A stretch of 6,056 nucleotides of DNA, from positions 1-6,056 of the forward strand of contig JANOYC010000037.1 in assembly GCA_031428675.1 (NCBI GenBank), read 5' to 3'. The notes under the pieces were generated by a model. The model did not search any database, was not told the origin of the DNA, and saw only the letters and a program-made list of their open reading frames with translations. Source of the stretch: JANOYC01 sp031428675 (GTDB lineage Bacteria; Actinomycetota; Actinomycetes; Actinomycetales; Microbacteriaceae). Both the position numbers and the translations under genes were made by a program. Below are positions 1 through 5,792 of the stretch, piece by piece. The number at the start of each line of letters is the position of its first letter. The first letter of the stretch is position 1.

Positions 1-1950
1 GCGCTCCTTGCGAAGCTGGTTCTGCGTGGCAGCCAGTCCTGCGGTCTCATTCGCCAAAGAGGCCTCGAGGAACTCGCTTTCGAACCCCGTGAGCGCGGGA
101 CCGGCCGCATACCGCCACTGCTGAGCCGCTGTCAGTCGGCCGCCGCGATAGAGTTCGCTGTCGGGTCGCTCCATCGCATCCCAGGCGCCGGCGGCGGCAC
201 CGAGGTGTCGCATGATGCGCTGGCCCTCGACGTCATCGGCGAGCCAGTCCTTGAGCCGTGGCCACTCGCGTGCGAGCGCTTCGTGCGAGAGCTGCACCGA
301 ATCCTGATCGGTCGTGAGAAGCCGTGCATCGACCAGCCGATCGAGGATCTGCGCGTGGGCGTCGTCGATCGCGATCCGTGTGCGCTCCACCCGGCGAGCT
401 ATCACCGCGCCGTCCGCGGATGACTCGACCAGACGGAGTAGGATGTCGCGCAGCAGCCGCTCCCCGTCCGCGGAGAGCGTCGCGTAGACCTCCTCGGCGG
501 TCTTCGCGACGGCACCGTCGATCTCACCGGATGCCCGATACCCGTCGACGGTCAGAACGCGGCCCTCACGGCCCAACCACACCTGACGCAGGGCGTGAGA
601 GAGCAGTGGAAGAGCCCGCCCATCGGCGTCGCGAACCAGGATCTCCACGAGGCCCGGCTCGAGGATAAGCCCGGCCTGCTCTGCGGGCTTCTCGATCACG
701 GCTCGCACTCCATTGGGGCCGAGCGCGGTGAGCATCAGCAGGTGCAACTGGATGATCTGGGCGAATCCTTTGTGATCGGCGAGGTCTCCCAGACGGTCGG
801 CGCGGATCGCGACAACGAGCATGCCGCGGTAGACCATTCGCGACAACGCGTCGAAGAACTCCTCGACCTGGGCGGGGTCGTCTGAGGCGAGGGCCTGCTC
901 GCATTGATCGACGATCAGCAGCGACTTCCCGACTGGAAGAACGATATCGCGAAGGGCATCGGTCGGATGCTCGCCGGGCGTCACGACAGCGACCTGGACG
1001 CCGCGCTCGAGGAACCGGGCACCGATTCCCGCCCGAACGAAGGAGGACTTGCCCACCCCCGATGAGCCCGTGACGAGGAGCACACCGTGCTCCTCGAGCG
1101 CCCGCAGTGCCCCGGACAGTTCCTCCTCACGACCGAAGTACCGGTCGGCGTCGCCCACGCCTGCGGGAGGCAGCCCGAAGTACGGACACTCCGCGCTCGC
1201 GGTTCGGAACACCCGGTCGGACAGCAGCGAGGGATCCTGGCGGAGGATCGCCTGCTCCAGCTCAGCGAGCTCGACGCAGGGATTCAGTCCGAGCTCGGCG
1301 GCGAGCAGCCCGCGCGCCCGGCGCACCGTGGCCAACGCATCCGCCTGCCGACCCTGACGGTACTGCGCCACGCTCAGCACCACCCAGCGCCGCTCACGCA
1401 ACGGTGCCTCGGCGACGCGGGCCCGCGCCAGCGCGGTCACCTCATGAACCTCACCCGCCTGCAGCCGTGCACCCAGAAGCAACTCCTCGACCCCGAGACG
1501 CATCTCCTCCAGACGTCCGGACGCGATCCGAGCCGGCTCCCAGTCGGCGAGTTCGACGTAGGGCTCCCCCCGCCACAGCGCGAGCGCCTCCGAGAACGAG
1601 TGCGCGGCACGTTCAGGCTCACCGAGCTCCAGCTGCTGAGTACCCTGCGCGACGAGTCGGTCGAACCGCTCCGCGTCGACCTCGACGTGCTCCGGGATCA
1701 GTCGGTACCCGTGCGGGGTGGTTTCGATCTGGGCGGGCGCGATCAGCCGGCGCAACCGCATGATGCACCCCGGAACGATATGCGACCACGACGGGGGCGG
1801 GCTGTCGCCCCACAGCGCCGCCGCGAGGGATGCTGCCGACATAGGCGCACCCAGGCGAACCGTGAGCGCAGCCATCACCGTACGATCGCGCGGAGCCAGA
1901 GCAATCCGGCCGTCGTCGAGCGTCAGCGCTCCAAGAATGCGCACCTCCAT
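1..1950 (-). CDS. BTAD-type transcriptional regulator fused to nSTAND1 ATPase (AfsR/SARP-like), C-terminus beyond window
   Basis: An uninterrupted frame of 650 codons runs from ATG at 1950 to the left edge. Residues 1-90 form an OmpR/SARP-like winged helix, starting MEVRILGALTL and including the stretch MRLRRLI and the turn HGYRL. Residues about 91-240 are the all-helical bacterial transcriptional activation domain, with FDRL, ALALWRGEPY and AAELGLNP. The nSTAND1 module opens at 255 with CPYFGL and DADRYFGRE. It has Walker A GSSGVGKS (295-302, K301), Walker B LLIVDQCEQ (344-352, D348), an IRADRLGDLADH sensor-like segment, LPLLSHAL (447-454) and LSHEALAREWPRL (from 554). Family members usually continue into WD40 repeats or a membrane-associated sensor region; that part is not visible. 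The role is inferred to be a one-component, ATP-gated regulator that senses an unknown signal and binds DNA through the winged helix. The ATG is preferred because the conserved N-terminus starts there, although no close Shine-Dalgarno is present. The gene is divergent from the lipoprotein gene. Confidence 0.93.
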   Translation of the reverse strand, partial: MEVRILGALTLDDGRIALAPRDRTVMAALTVRLGAPMSAASLAAALWGDSPPPSWSHIVPGCIMRLRRLIAPAQIETTPHGYRLIPEHVEVDAERFDRLVAQGTQQLELGEPERAAHSFSEALALWRGEPYVELADWEPARIASGRLEEMRLGVEELLLGARLQAGEVHEVTALARARVAEAPLRERRWVVLSVAQYRQGRQADALATVRRARGLLAAELGLNPCVELAELEQAILRQDPSLLSDRVFRTASAECPYFGLPPAGVGDADRYFGREEELSGALRALEEHGVLLVTGSSGVGKSSFVRAGIGARFLERGVQVAVVTPGEHPTDALRDIVLPVGKSLLIVDQCEQALASDDPAQVEEFFDALSRMVYRGMLVVAIRADRLGDLADHKGFAQIIQLHLLMLTALGPNGVRAVIEKPAEQAGLILEPGLVEILVRDADGRALPLLSHALRQVWLGREGRVLTVDGYRASGEIDGAVAKTAEEVYATLSADGERLLRDILLRLVESSADGAVIARRVERTRIAIDDAHAQILDRLVDARLLTTDQDSVQLSHEALAREWPRLKDWLADDVEGQRIMRHLGAAAGAWDAMERPDSELYRGGRLTAAQQWRYAAGPALTGFESEFLEASLANETAGLAATQNQLRKER

Positions 1951-1956
1951 GGGGCC

Positions 1957-1985
1957 ACTTTGCGCCCAGCTCCGACGTCCGTCAA
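1957..1985 (-). promoter_or_regulatory. Possible promoter of the BTAD/nSTAND1 gene, leaderless transcript
   Basis: On the minus strand TTGACG (1985-1980) is a good -35 hexamer. After a 17-bp spacer comes the weak -10 candidate CAAAGT (1962-1957). A start about seven bases further on would fall on or next to the A of the ATG at 1950, giving a leaderless mRNA. That fits the absence of a well-placed Shine-Dalgarno: the nearest GGAG lies about 20 nt upstream. The -10 is poor, as expected if a SARP-like activator bound at the adjacent repeats is needed. This is inference. Confidence 0.3.
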
Positions 1986-1989
1986 GCCT

Positions 1990-2043
1990 GCTGATATCGC
2001 GCCGATACCGAACCGGCGGGTGCCGATATCCTGCTGATACACG
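1990..2043. promoter_or_regulatory. Four phased 11-bp repeats, candidate operator for the BTAD regulator
   Basis: The plus strand carries GCTGATATCGC (1990-2000), GCCGATACCGA (2001-2011), GCCGATATCCT (2022-2032) and GCTGATACACG (2033-2043). These are two abutting 11-bp pairs separated by 10 bp, so the GATA cores start at 1993, 2004, 2025 and 2036 (steps of 11, 21 and 11). The outer copies both belong to the 10-mer CCTGCTGATA (1987-1996 and 2030-2039). SARP-type winged-helix regulators are known to bind direct repeats with 11- or 22-bp periodicity beside -35 elements. The array lies between a minus-strand TTGACG (1985-1980) and a plus-strand TTGACT (2051-2056). The repeats are seen directly; binding by the neighbouring BTAD protein is inferred. 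Confidence 0.55.
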
Positions 2044-2102
2044 CTAGTTCTTGACTGATCGAGCAGCCACAGCGCTGCAGGGATCGAACGAGAGGACTTG
2101 CA

Positions 2103-2843
2103 ATGTGGACTTCAATCCGGCGCTCCCGCGCCGCTCACGCGACACGCTCGCGGCGGGTGGGTGTTGCCGCCGCCTTACTGGCGTGCGTCGGCCTCGCCGC
2201 GTGCACCGCGGTCGAGGCGCCGTCCCCCGCATCGACCGCGGGGGCTGACACGATCGAACCGTTCCCGCAGAGCGGCGCCCTCGCCGGCACGTACCTCGTG
2301 ACCCGCTACCCGGTGCCCTTCGAGATCACCGTCCCAGACGGCTGGGTGACCTACAACGGCGCGGAGCTGGGCAGGGACGACCCGGATCTCCCAGATGAAT
2401 GGAATGTCTTCCTGACTTTTTACCCCGCCACCCATGTCCCGACGGACGCATGCGCGTGGCAGGGCACGCTCGTCGAGATCGATCCGAAGGCTGAGGCGTT
2501 AGTCGATGCGATGGCGGCGCAGGCGTCAACGGTAACTACCCCTCCCGTCAAGGCCATCGTGGGCGACTACTCCGGTTTCGAATTCGACCACGCCGCCGAG
2601 AGCGGCGTCGACTTCACCGCCTGCAACGGCGGCAAGTTATGCATCAGGTCGAATTCCGCGCAGACCTGCACCGAACACCCGTACACAACTAGGGGCGAGC
2701 GCGCAACCTACCTAGTGGTCGACCTGAACGGCGAGCGCGCCGTGATCGAGCTGGGCCAATCCGACCCCTCGATCGATCCGGCGCTGATCAAGGAGGGGCG
2801 CGCCATCTTCGACTCGATCGAGTTCGTCGAACCCGACGAGTGA
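2103..2843 (+). CDS. Secreted lipoprotein of unknown function
   Basis: This 246-residue protein starts with ATG six bases after AGAGGA (2091-2096). Its N-terminus has an Arg-rich region (R6-R18), a hydrophobic core (V19-A27) and the lipobox LAAC with lipidation Cys34, so it should be exported and anchored to the outer face of the membrane. A Ser/Pro/Ala-rich linker (about 35-60) follows, then a probably beta-rich domain: PFEITVPDGW near 72-81, ACAWQG near 116-121, DYSGFEF near 155-161 and a final strand-helix-strand ending IFDSIEF. Four further cysteines (117, 174, 180, 189) could form two disulphides. The layout resembles small actinobacterial secreted proteins with a Cys-x-Trp motif and a closing RxVIxx...IxDSIxF segment, whose function I do not know. 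The gene is divergent from the BTAD/nSTAND1 gene and shares its repeat-bearing upstream region. It has two TTA leucine codons (133, 179), rare in GC-rich actinobacteria, and some AGG and CTA codons. Confidence 0.87.
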   Translation: MWTSIRRSRAAHATRSRRVGVAAALLACVGLAACTAVEAPSPASTAGADTIEPFPQSGALAGTYLVTRYPVPFEITVPDGWVTYNGAELGRDDPDLPDEWNVFLTFYPATHVPTDACAWQGTLVEIDPKAEALVDAMAAQASTVTTPPVKAIVGDYSGFEFDHAAESGVDFTACNGGKLCIRSNSAQTCTEHPYTTRGERATYLVVDLNGERAVIELGQSDPSIDPALIKEGRAIFDSIEFVEPDE

Positions 2844-3655
2844 CGGTCATTCTGGATCCTCGGGCGTCAGCGGTGAGAAAGTCTTAAGCCTGCGGACAGG
2901 ACCTCGCCTTGAATCCGGGCCCACAAAATACCCACAGCCGAACACGATCGAGACCGATTGAACCGGATCGAGGTCAGATATATCACGACGCTCGAAACCG
3001 CGTGAATCCGCGCTTCCTGATCCAGAACGACCGAGCAGGAACGAACCTCTTTGGGTTCACATCTCACCGTAGGTCGTCGGATGCTGTCCCCGCCTTCAAG
3101 ACGAGGTCGGAGTAGTCGGCGCCGCCGAGTTGCAGCGCTCGATCGCTACCAGTGCTCAGGACGAGTCAAGGGTCCCCAGGTGTCCCCGAACCGGTTGCTG
3201 AACAGAACCTCGAGCCTCAACTCGCCGTTCGTGATGGAAATCGGCATGTCGAACCCCGACGATCCGTCTGTACTGCGATGGCTGGAATGAGGATCAGTTG
3301 CCCCTGATCTTGACGGGCTGCGTGCGCGTGACGAGGCTCGGGCCATTCTTCTGGGAGCTTCATTGAGGCTCGAACTGGTGCTGCCAAACGGATCACCGCG
3401 ATGGGCATCGGAGCCGGTTCGCCCGGGCGCTCTCGTCAGAAGTCCGAGGGGATAAAAGGAGCCAACTTGGATCGCCCCGGACTTACGTGGAGAGTTCGAG
3501 GGCCCGCGAGGTTCAGGTCGTTCCCGCGCAGGGGAGTTATTCGCCGTGTCGGGGGACCCGGTGTTGTGGCTCGTGGTCGCGTCCGGTGGAGTGGTTTGAA
3601 CCGCGGCGGACCCTTGAGGGGCGGGCGCGCGACGTCGTGATGAAGAACGCACTCG
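2844..3655. other. 812-bp region without a convincing gene; possibly decayed
   Basis: No open frame here has a recognisable domain together with actinobacterial codon bias. A plus-strand frame can be read through about 3150-3450 as protein-like sequence, but it is broken by a TGA at 3288-3290 and a TAA just before 3455, and third positions are only weakly GC-rich. That would fit a degraded gene or an antisense shadow of one. Other details are a GATCGAG direct repeat (2946-2952 and 2966-2972), a 5-bp hairpin GAACC/GGTTC (3043-3047 and 3054-3058) without a T tract, and a 57-codon plus-strand frame starting TTG at 3467 behind AAAGGAG. No clear terminator follows either the lipoprotein gene or the abiE operon. 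Confidence 0.5.
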
Positions 3656-4516
3656 TCAGCGCTGGTCGACCTCTCCGAGGGCGAAAACCGGATCGAGAAA
3701 GGTCGCCACGAGGATCATTTGATCGTCCAGTTTTTCTTCGGCGGTGGCTTCGAGTTTTTCCTTTCGCCGCCAGGCTGCCCATTTCACCTGCCCGACTTCG
3801 CCGTACCCTTCGACGTGTGGCGCAGTCGGTTCCAGGGGGACTCCGCGGTACCGCGCGACCGCGCGCGCCGATCGTAGGAGTTCGTCGGGCTCGATGCCCT
3901 GCCGCGCCAGCTGGACGATGTCGACGTAGTCCCGCCAGCGAGTGCTGGTGATCCCGCGCTCGAGGATCGTCACGCCCTTCTCGGCAATCGTGGTCTCGGG
4001 CGCGTAGCCGAGGAGGATGATCGGCTCGCCGAGAACCCGGTCGATCGCGACCGGGCGGGGTGCGGGAATGATCGGGTCGCCCGTGGACACATCCCAGACG
4101 GCGGTGCCGCGCCAGGGTCCGACGGTCGCGTTGATGCGGAGGCGCAGGCCCGGATACTCGGAGTGCTCGCGGATCTCCTGAACGGTAATGGTCGCGACGT
4201 CGAACACGACACCGTCAGCGACCTGGACTGCAGCGATGTCCCGAACCACGCTAGCGATGTGCTCGGCGGTGACGTCAACGCTCACGGCGGCAGCGTCGAT
4301 GTCTTTCGTGGGCCGGCGCACGCCGTATGCGGCAAGGAGGATGCCGCCCTTGATGATAAAGCCCGCAGCGTGCTCAGTGCGGGTCAGACGATCGAGGAAT
4401 GATTCCAGCAGGTGCCGGATCAGGTACTCCTCGGTCGGCGCGGCGGTGCCGGTCTTCGCCACCTTCGAGCGCGCCGCCGCTTGGAGCCTGCGAAAGGCTT
4501 CATCTCCGGTAATCAT
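3656..4516 (-). CDS. abiEii: AbiEii-type nucleotidyltransferase toxin (type IV toxin-antitoxin, abortive infection)
   Basis: The protein has 286 residues and starts MITGDEAF. The start is set by a 4-bp ATGA overlap with the upstream abiEi stop; a longer reading of the frame to 4615 would run through abiEi and gives an unrelated basic N-terminus. It belongs to the DNA polymerase beta-like nucleotidyltransferase fold of AbiEii. Visible motifs are KGG (56-58) followed by RRPTKDID (67-74) with acidic D72 and D74, a possible third acidic residue D142 in WDVSTGD, and the family block PETTIAEKGVTILERG (173-188) containing E179 and K180. After these come TRWRDYVDI (192-200) and a helical C-terminal half. 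The active-site set looks complete, so the toxin should be functional. The family transfers nucleotides and blocks growth when not opposed by AbiEi; some members act on tRNA acceptor ends, but the target of this one is unknown. Translation is probably coupled to abiEi. Confidence 0.92.
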   Translation of the reverse strand: MITGDEAFRRLQAAARSKVAKTGTAAPTEEYLIRHLLESFLDRLTRTEHAAGFIIKGGILLAAYGVRRPTKDIDAAAVSVDVTAEHIASVVRDIAAVQVADGVVFDVATITVQEIREHSEYPGLRLRINATVGPWRGTAVWDVSTGDPIIPAPRPVAIDRVLGEPIILLGYAPETTIAEKGVTILERGITSTRWRDYVDIVQLARQGIEPDELLRSARAVARYRGVPLEPTAPHVEGYGEVGQVKWAAWRRKEKLEATAEEKLDDQMILVATFLDPVFALGEVDQR

Positions 4517-5073
4517 GCGAGTGCGTCCAATGCTTGCAGGATCGGTCCCCGGGCGCGGGGGAGGTGCGAGGCGACCCCGATGAGCACGGTCGGCTTGCCG
4601 CCACGGCGTAGCCATTCCTTCAATGCATCCCGAGCAAACTCGTACCCCGTCTCACCCCGGAGTCGATACGCGTCGGCGATCGAGCGCTCCGGTGAGTAGA
4701 TCCCGATCGTCTGATCGGTCCCCGGGATCGCGAGCTCGGCCCTGCCGATCCCGAACGTGGCCCGGTCGAACTGATGCCACGCGATCGACGGGCTACCCGC
4801 GGGGGTCCGCGAACCTCGCGGTATGGCGATATCCAACGCCACAGGAATGGTGTCGACCAGGTCATGGTGCGCCAACGCGGAGGTCAGGCAGATCGTCCCG
4901 TCCGGTCGCCGGGTCGCGGCCTCGACCCGGTCCCAGTCCGCCGCGTCGGCATCTGCTGGTAGATATATTCCGCGGGCGATCTGCCGATAGCGACCGTCCT
5001 CCGTGGCACGGTATAGGGCGCTTCGGGACAGCCCGTACAGCCGCGTGGTACTTGGCGTCAGTGTTGTCCCCAT
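4513..5073 (-). CDS. abiEi: AbiEi-type antitoxin and transcriptional repressor
   Basis: The protein has 186 residues. The ATG at 5073 has a strong Shine-Dalgarno, GGGAGG (5085-5080), six bases upstream, and no in-frame alternative start lies close by. Residues about 10-40 form the winged-helix N-terminal region, LSRSALYRATEDGRYRQI followed by ARGIYLPAD. ICLTSALAHH (61-70) and LDIAIPRG (80-87) match the AbiEi core, and a C-terminal helical region follows with YSPERSIADAYRLRG. Members of this family counteract the AbiEii nucleotidyltransferase without forming a stable complex, and repress their own operon by binding inverted repeats at the promoter. The gene is first in the operon and ends in a 4-bp overlap with abiEii. 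Family assignment is confident; repression is inferred from family knowledge and the inverted repeat upstream. Confidence 0.9.
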   Translation of the reverse strand: MGTTLTPSTTRLYGLSRSALYRATEDGRYRQIARGIYLPADADAADWDRVEAATRRPDGTICLTSALAHHDLVDTIPVALDIAIPRGSRTPAGSPSIAWHQFDRATFGIGRAELAIPGTDQTIGIYSPERSIADAYRLRGETGYEFARDALKEWLRRGGKPTVLIGVASHLPRARGPILQALDALA

Positions 5074-5104
5074 GGCGCACCTCCCTGCTTGGTCCGAATC
5101 GTCT

Positions 5105-5147
5105 ACAGATAAGTATAGCTGATGACGTTTCGTACCACACGGGTGTG
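5105..5147 (-). promoter_or_regulatory. Promoter and candidate AbiEi operator of the abiE operon
   Basis: On the minus strand TATACT (5117-5112) is a near-consensus -10. It is preceded at about the -35 distance by a GTGTGG/TGTGGT segment rather than a good TTGACA. An inverted repeat CACAC-GG-GTGTG (5136-5147) overlaps or borders that -35 position, where a repressor would block polymerase. The predicted start near 5105 leaves a leader of about 30 nt containing the GGGAGG ribosome binding site. The elements are seen in the sequence; operator function is inferred from known AbiEi autorepression. Confidence 0.45.
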
Positions 5148-5296
5148 CGGCGCAAAGCGCAGTTGAGAAACGCCACTAGTCCGCGAGACGCGACCCGGGA
5201 TGCCCGAGCTAACACTTGATGCGCGCACGTTTATTCAACTCTTATGTCTCGAGATCGGTCTAGGCGAGCCGAGGTGTCGGAGGTAAAACTTGGCCC

Positions 5297-5321
5297 ACGG
5301 GTTCAAGTCCCGTCCGCCCTA
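5297..5321 (+). pseudogene. 3' fragment of a tRNA gene (T-arm plus acceptor strand)
   Basis: ACGGG-TTCAAGT-CCCGT (5297-5313) is a perfect 5-bp T-stem with a canonical TTCRA T-loop. The seven-base acceptor strand CCGCCCT (5314-5320) and discriminator A5321 follow. The next bases are CTT, so CCA is not encoded. An intact gene would need AGGGCGG about 70-75 nt upstream; it is absent, and the preceding 60 bases do not fold into D- and anticodon arms. Amino-acid identity cannot be assigned. Such 3' ends are typical left-overs of integration at tRNA genes. A short spurious match is possible, but the fit plus the terminator behind it argues against that. Confidence 0.62.
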
Positions 5322-5326
5322 CTTAG

Positions 5327-5352
5327 AAAACCCCGTTTGATCAGGGGTTTTT
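5327..5352 (+). terminator. Rho-independent terminator after the tRNA fragment
   Basis: AAAACCCC (5327-5334) pairs with GGGGTTTT (5344-5351) to form an 8-bp stem with a 9-nt loop, followed by one more T and ATT. The A run on one side and T run on the other mean it could work in both directions. Its position six bases after the tRNA acceptor end matches the usual place of a tRNA gene terminator. Confidence 0.78.
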
Positions 5353-5394
5353 ATTGGATCAAATCGGCCGAAACTTGATTTTCTTGGCCCTGGT

Positions 5395-5447
5395 CACAGG
5401 TTCGAGTCTCATCGACCAGCTCGGAACCCCAATTCGATCACGGGTTT
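5395..5447 (+). repeat. Decayed second copy of the tRNA-end/terminator module
   Basis: TTCGAGT (5401-5407) is a T-loop-like heptamer 99 bp after the TTCAAGT of the first module. After 24 bases, against 27 in the first module, comes AACCCC-AATTC-GATCA-CGGG-TTT (5425-5447). This is nearly the same as AACCCC-GTTT-GATCA-GGGG-TTT (5329-5350). The flanking T-stem pairs poorly and no T tract follows the second hairpin, so this copy would not be active. It is best read as a degenerate duplication, possibly from a separate integration event. Confidence 0.4.
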
Positions 5448-5457
5448 CGAACCTGTG
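5395..5457. repeat. 11-bp perfect inverted repeat around the decayed module
   Basis: CACAGGTTCGA (5395-5405) and TCGAACCTGTG (5447-5457) are exact reverse complements separated by 41 bp. Each arm contains a T-loop-like GGTTCGA, so the region presents tRNA-end-like sequence on both strands. On the minus strand ACAGG-TTCGAAA-CCCGT gives four of five T-stem pairs. Confidence 0.6.
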
Positions 5458-5792
5458 CTCCATTGGCTGTCGTCCGGACGAAGCGTTGAACCAGATCGCT
5501 ACCTGGCCGCCTACTCAGATGTAGCCATGATCGCTGATATCCGCATTACAGCGGTAGGGACCTAAACGGCGACCGCGCAGTGATCGCGGGAGAAGAACAG
5601 GAAGCGCTCCACGTGTTTCGGCCATATAGTTGTAAATACAATAAAATCTTTCGCTTGACGAACGACTGGAACAGAACGCCGCATGACCCACACATCACTC
5701 TTAGACGTCCGCTCCCGGGGATGGACGGCCGACGCCGCAATATCCTCGGCAGTTCCCCTGCTGTTGCATGGCTTGCCAGCTGAGGCTCGCTG

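Larger units (their letters stand above)
5074..5792. other. 719-bp non-coding region with tRNA-end scars
   Basis: The stretch between the divergent abiE operon and the monooxygenase gene has no open frame with a recognisable product. It holds the abiE promoter (5105-5147), a tRNA 3' fragment with terminator (5297-5352), a decayed second copy (5395-5447), an 11-bp inverted repeat (5395-5405 and 5447-5457) and an AT-rich patch near 5627-5648. That patch contains TACAAT (5637-5642), which could be a weak -10 for the downstream gene. No integrase gene or complete tRNA is visible. Confidence 0.6.

Noticed and set aside
1087..2037. Long plus-strand open frame (316 codons) and others at 1107-1763 and 1049-1357
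   Set aside because: They are antisense to the BTAD/nSTAND1 gene, whose motifs are continuous on the minus strand through the same bases. Their products are low-complexity Arg/Pro-rich sequence.
3146..3652. Minus-strand open frame of 168 codons
   Set aside because: It is mostly Ser/Arg/Pro-rich with no domain. Its last 35 residues read better but match no family I know.
4517..4615. 33-codon upstream extension of the abiEii frame
   Set aside because: It lies inside abiEi in another frame, has no family-like residues, and the ATGA overlap with a family-typical N-terminus fixes the start at 4516.
5262..5321. Possible complete tRNA ending at 5321
   Set aside because: Only about 60 nt are available from the nearest acceptor-like 5' strand, and the D- and anticodon arms cannot be folded; only the 3' fragment is supported.
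5533..5543. Single copy of GCTGATATCCG resembling the operator-like repeats at 1990-2043
   Set aside because: It is one isolated match with no partner at 11 or 22 bp and no nearby BTAD target, so chance is the simpler reading.
5580..5783. 67-codon plus-strand frame just before the monooxygenase gene, starting GTG
   Set aside because: It has no recognisable product, covers the likely promoter and leader of the next gene, and its composition is not codon-biased.
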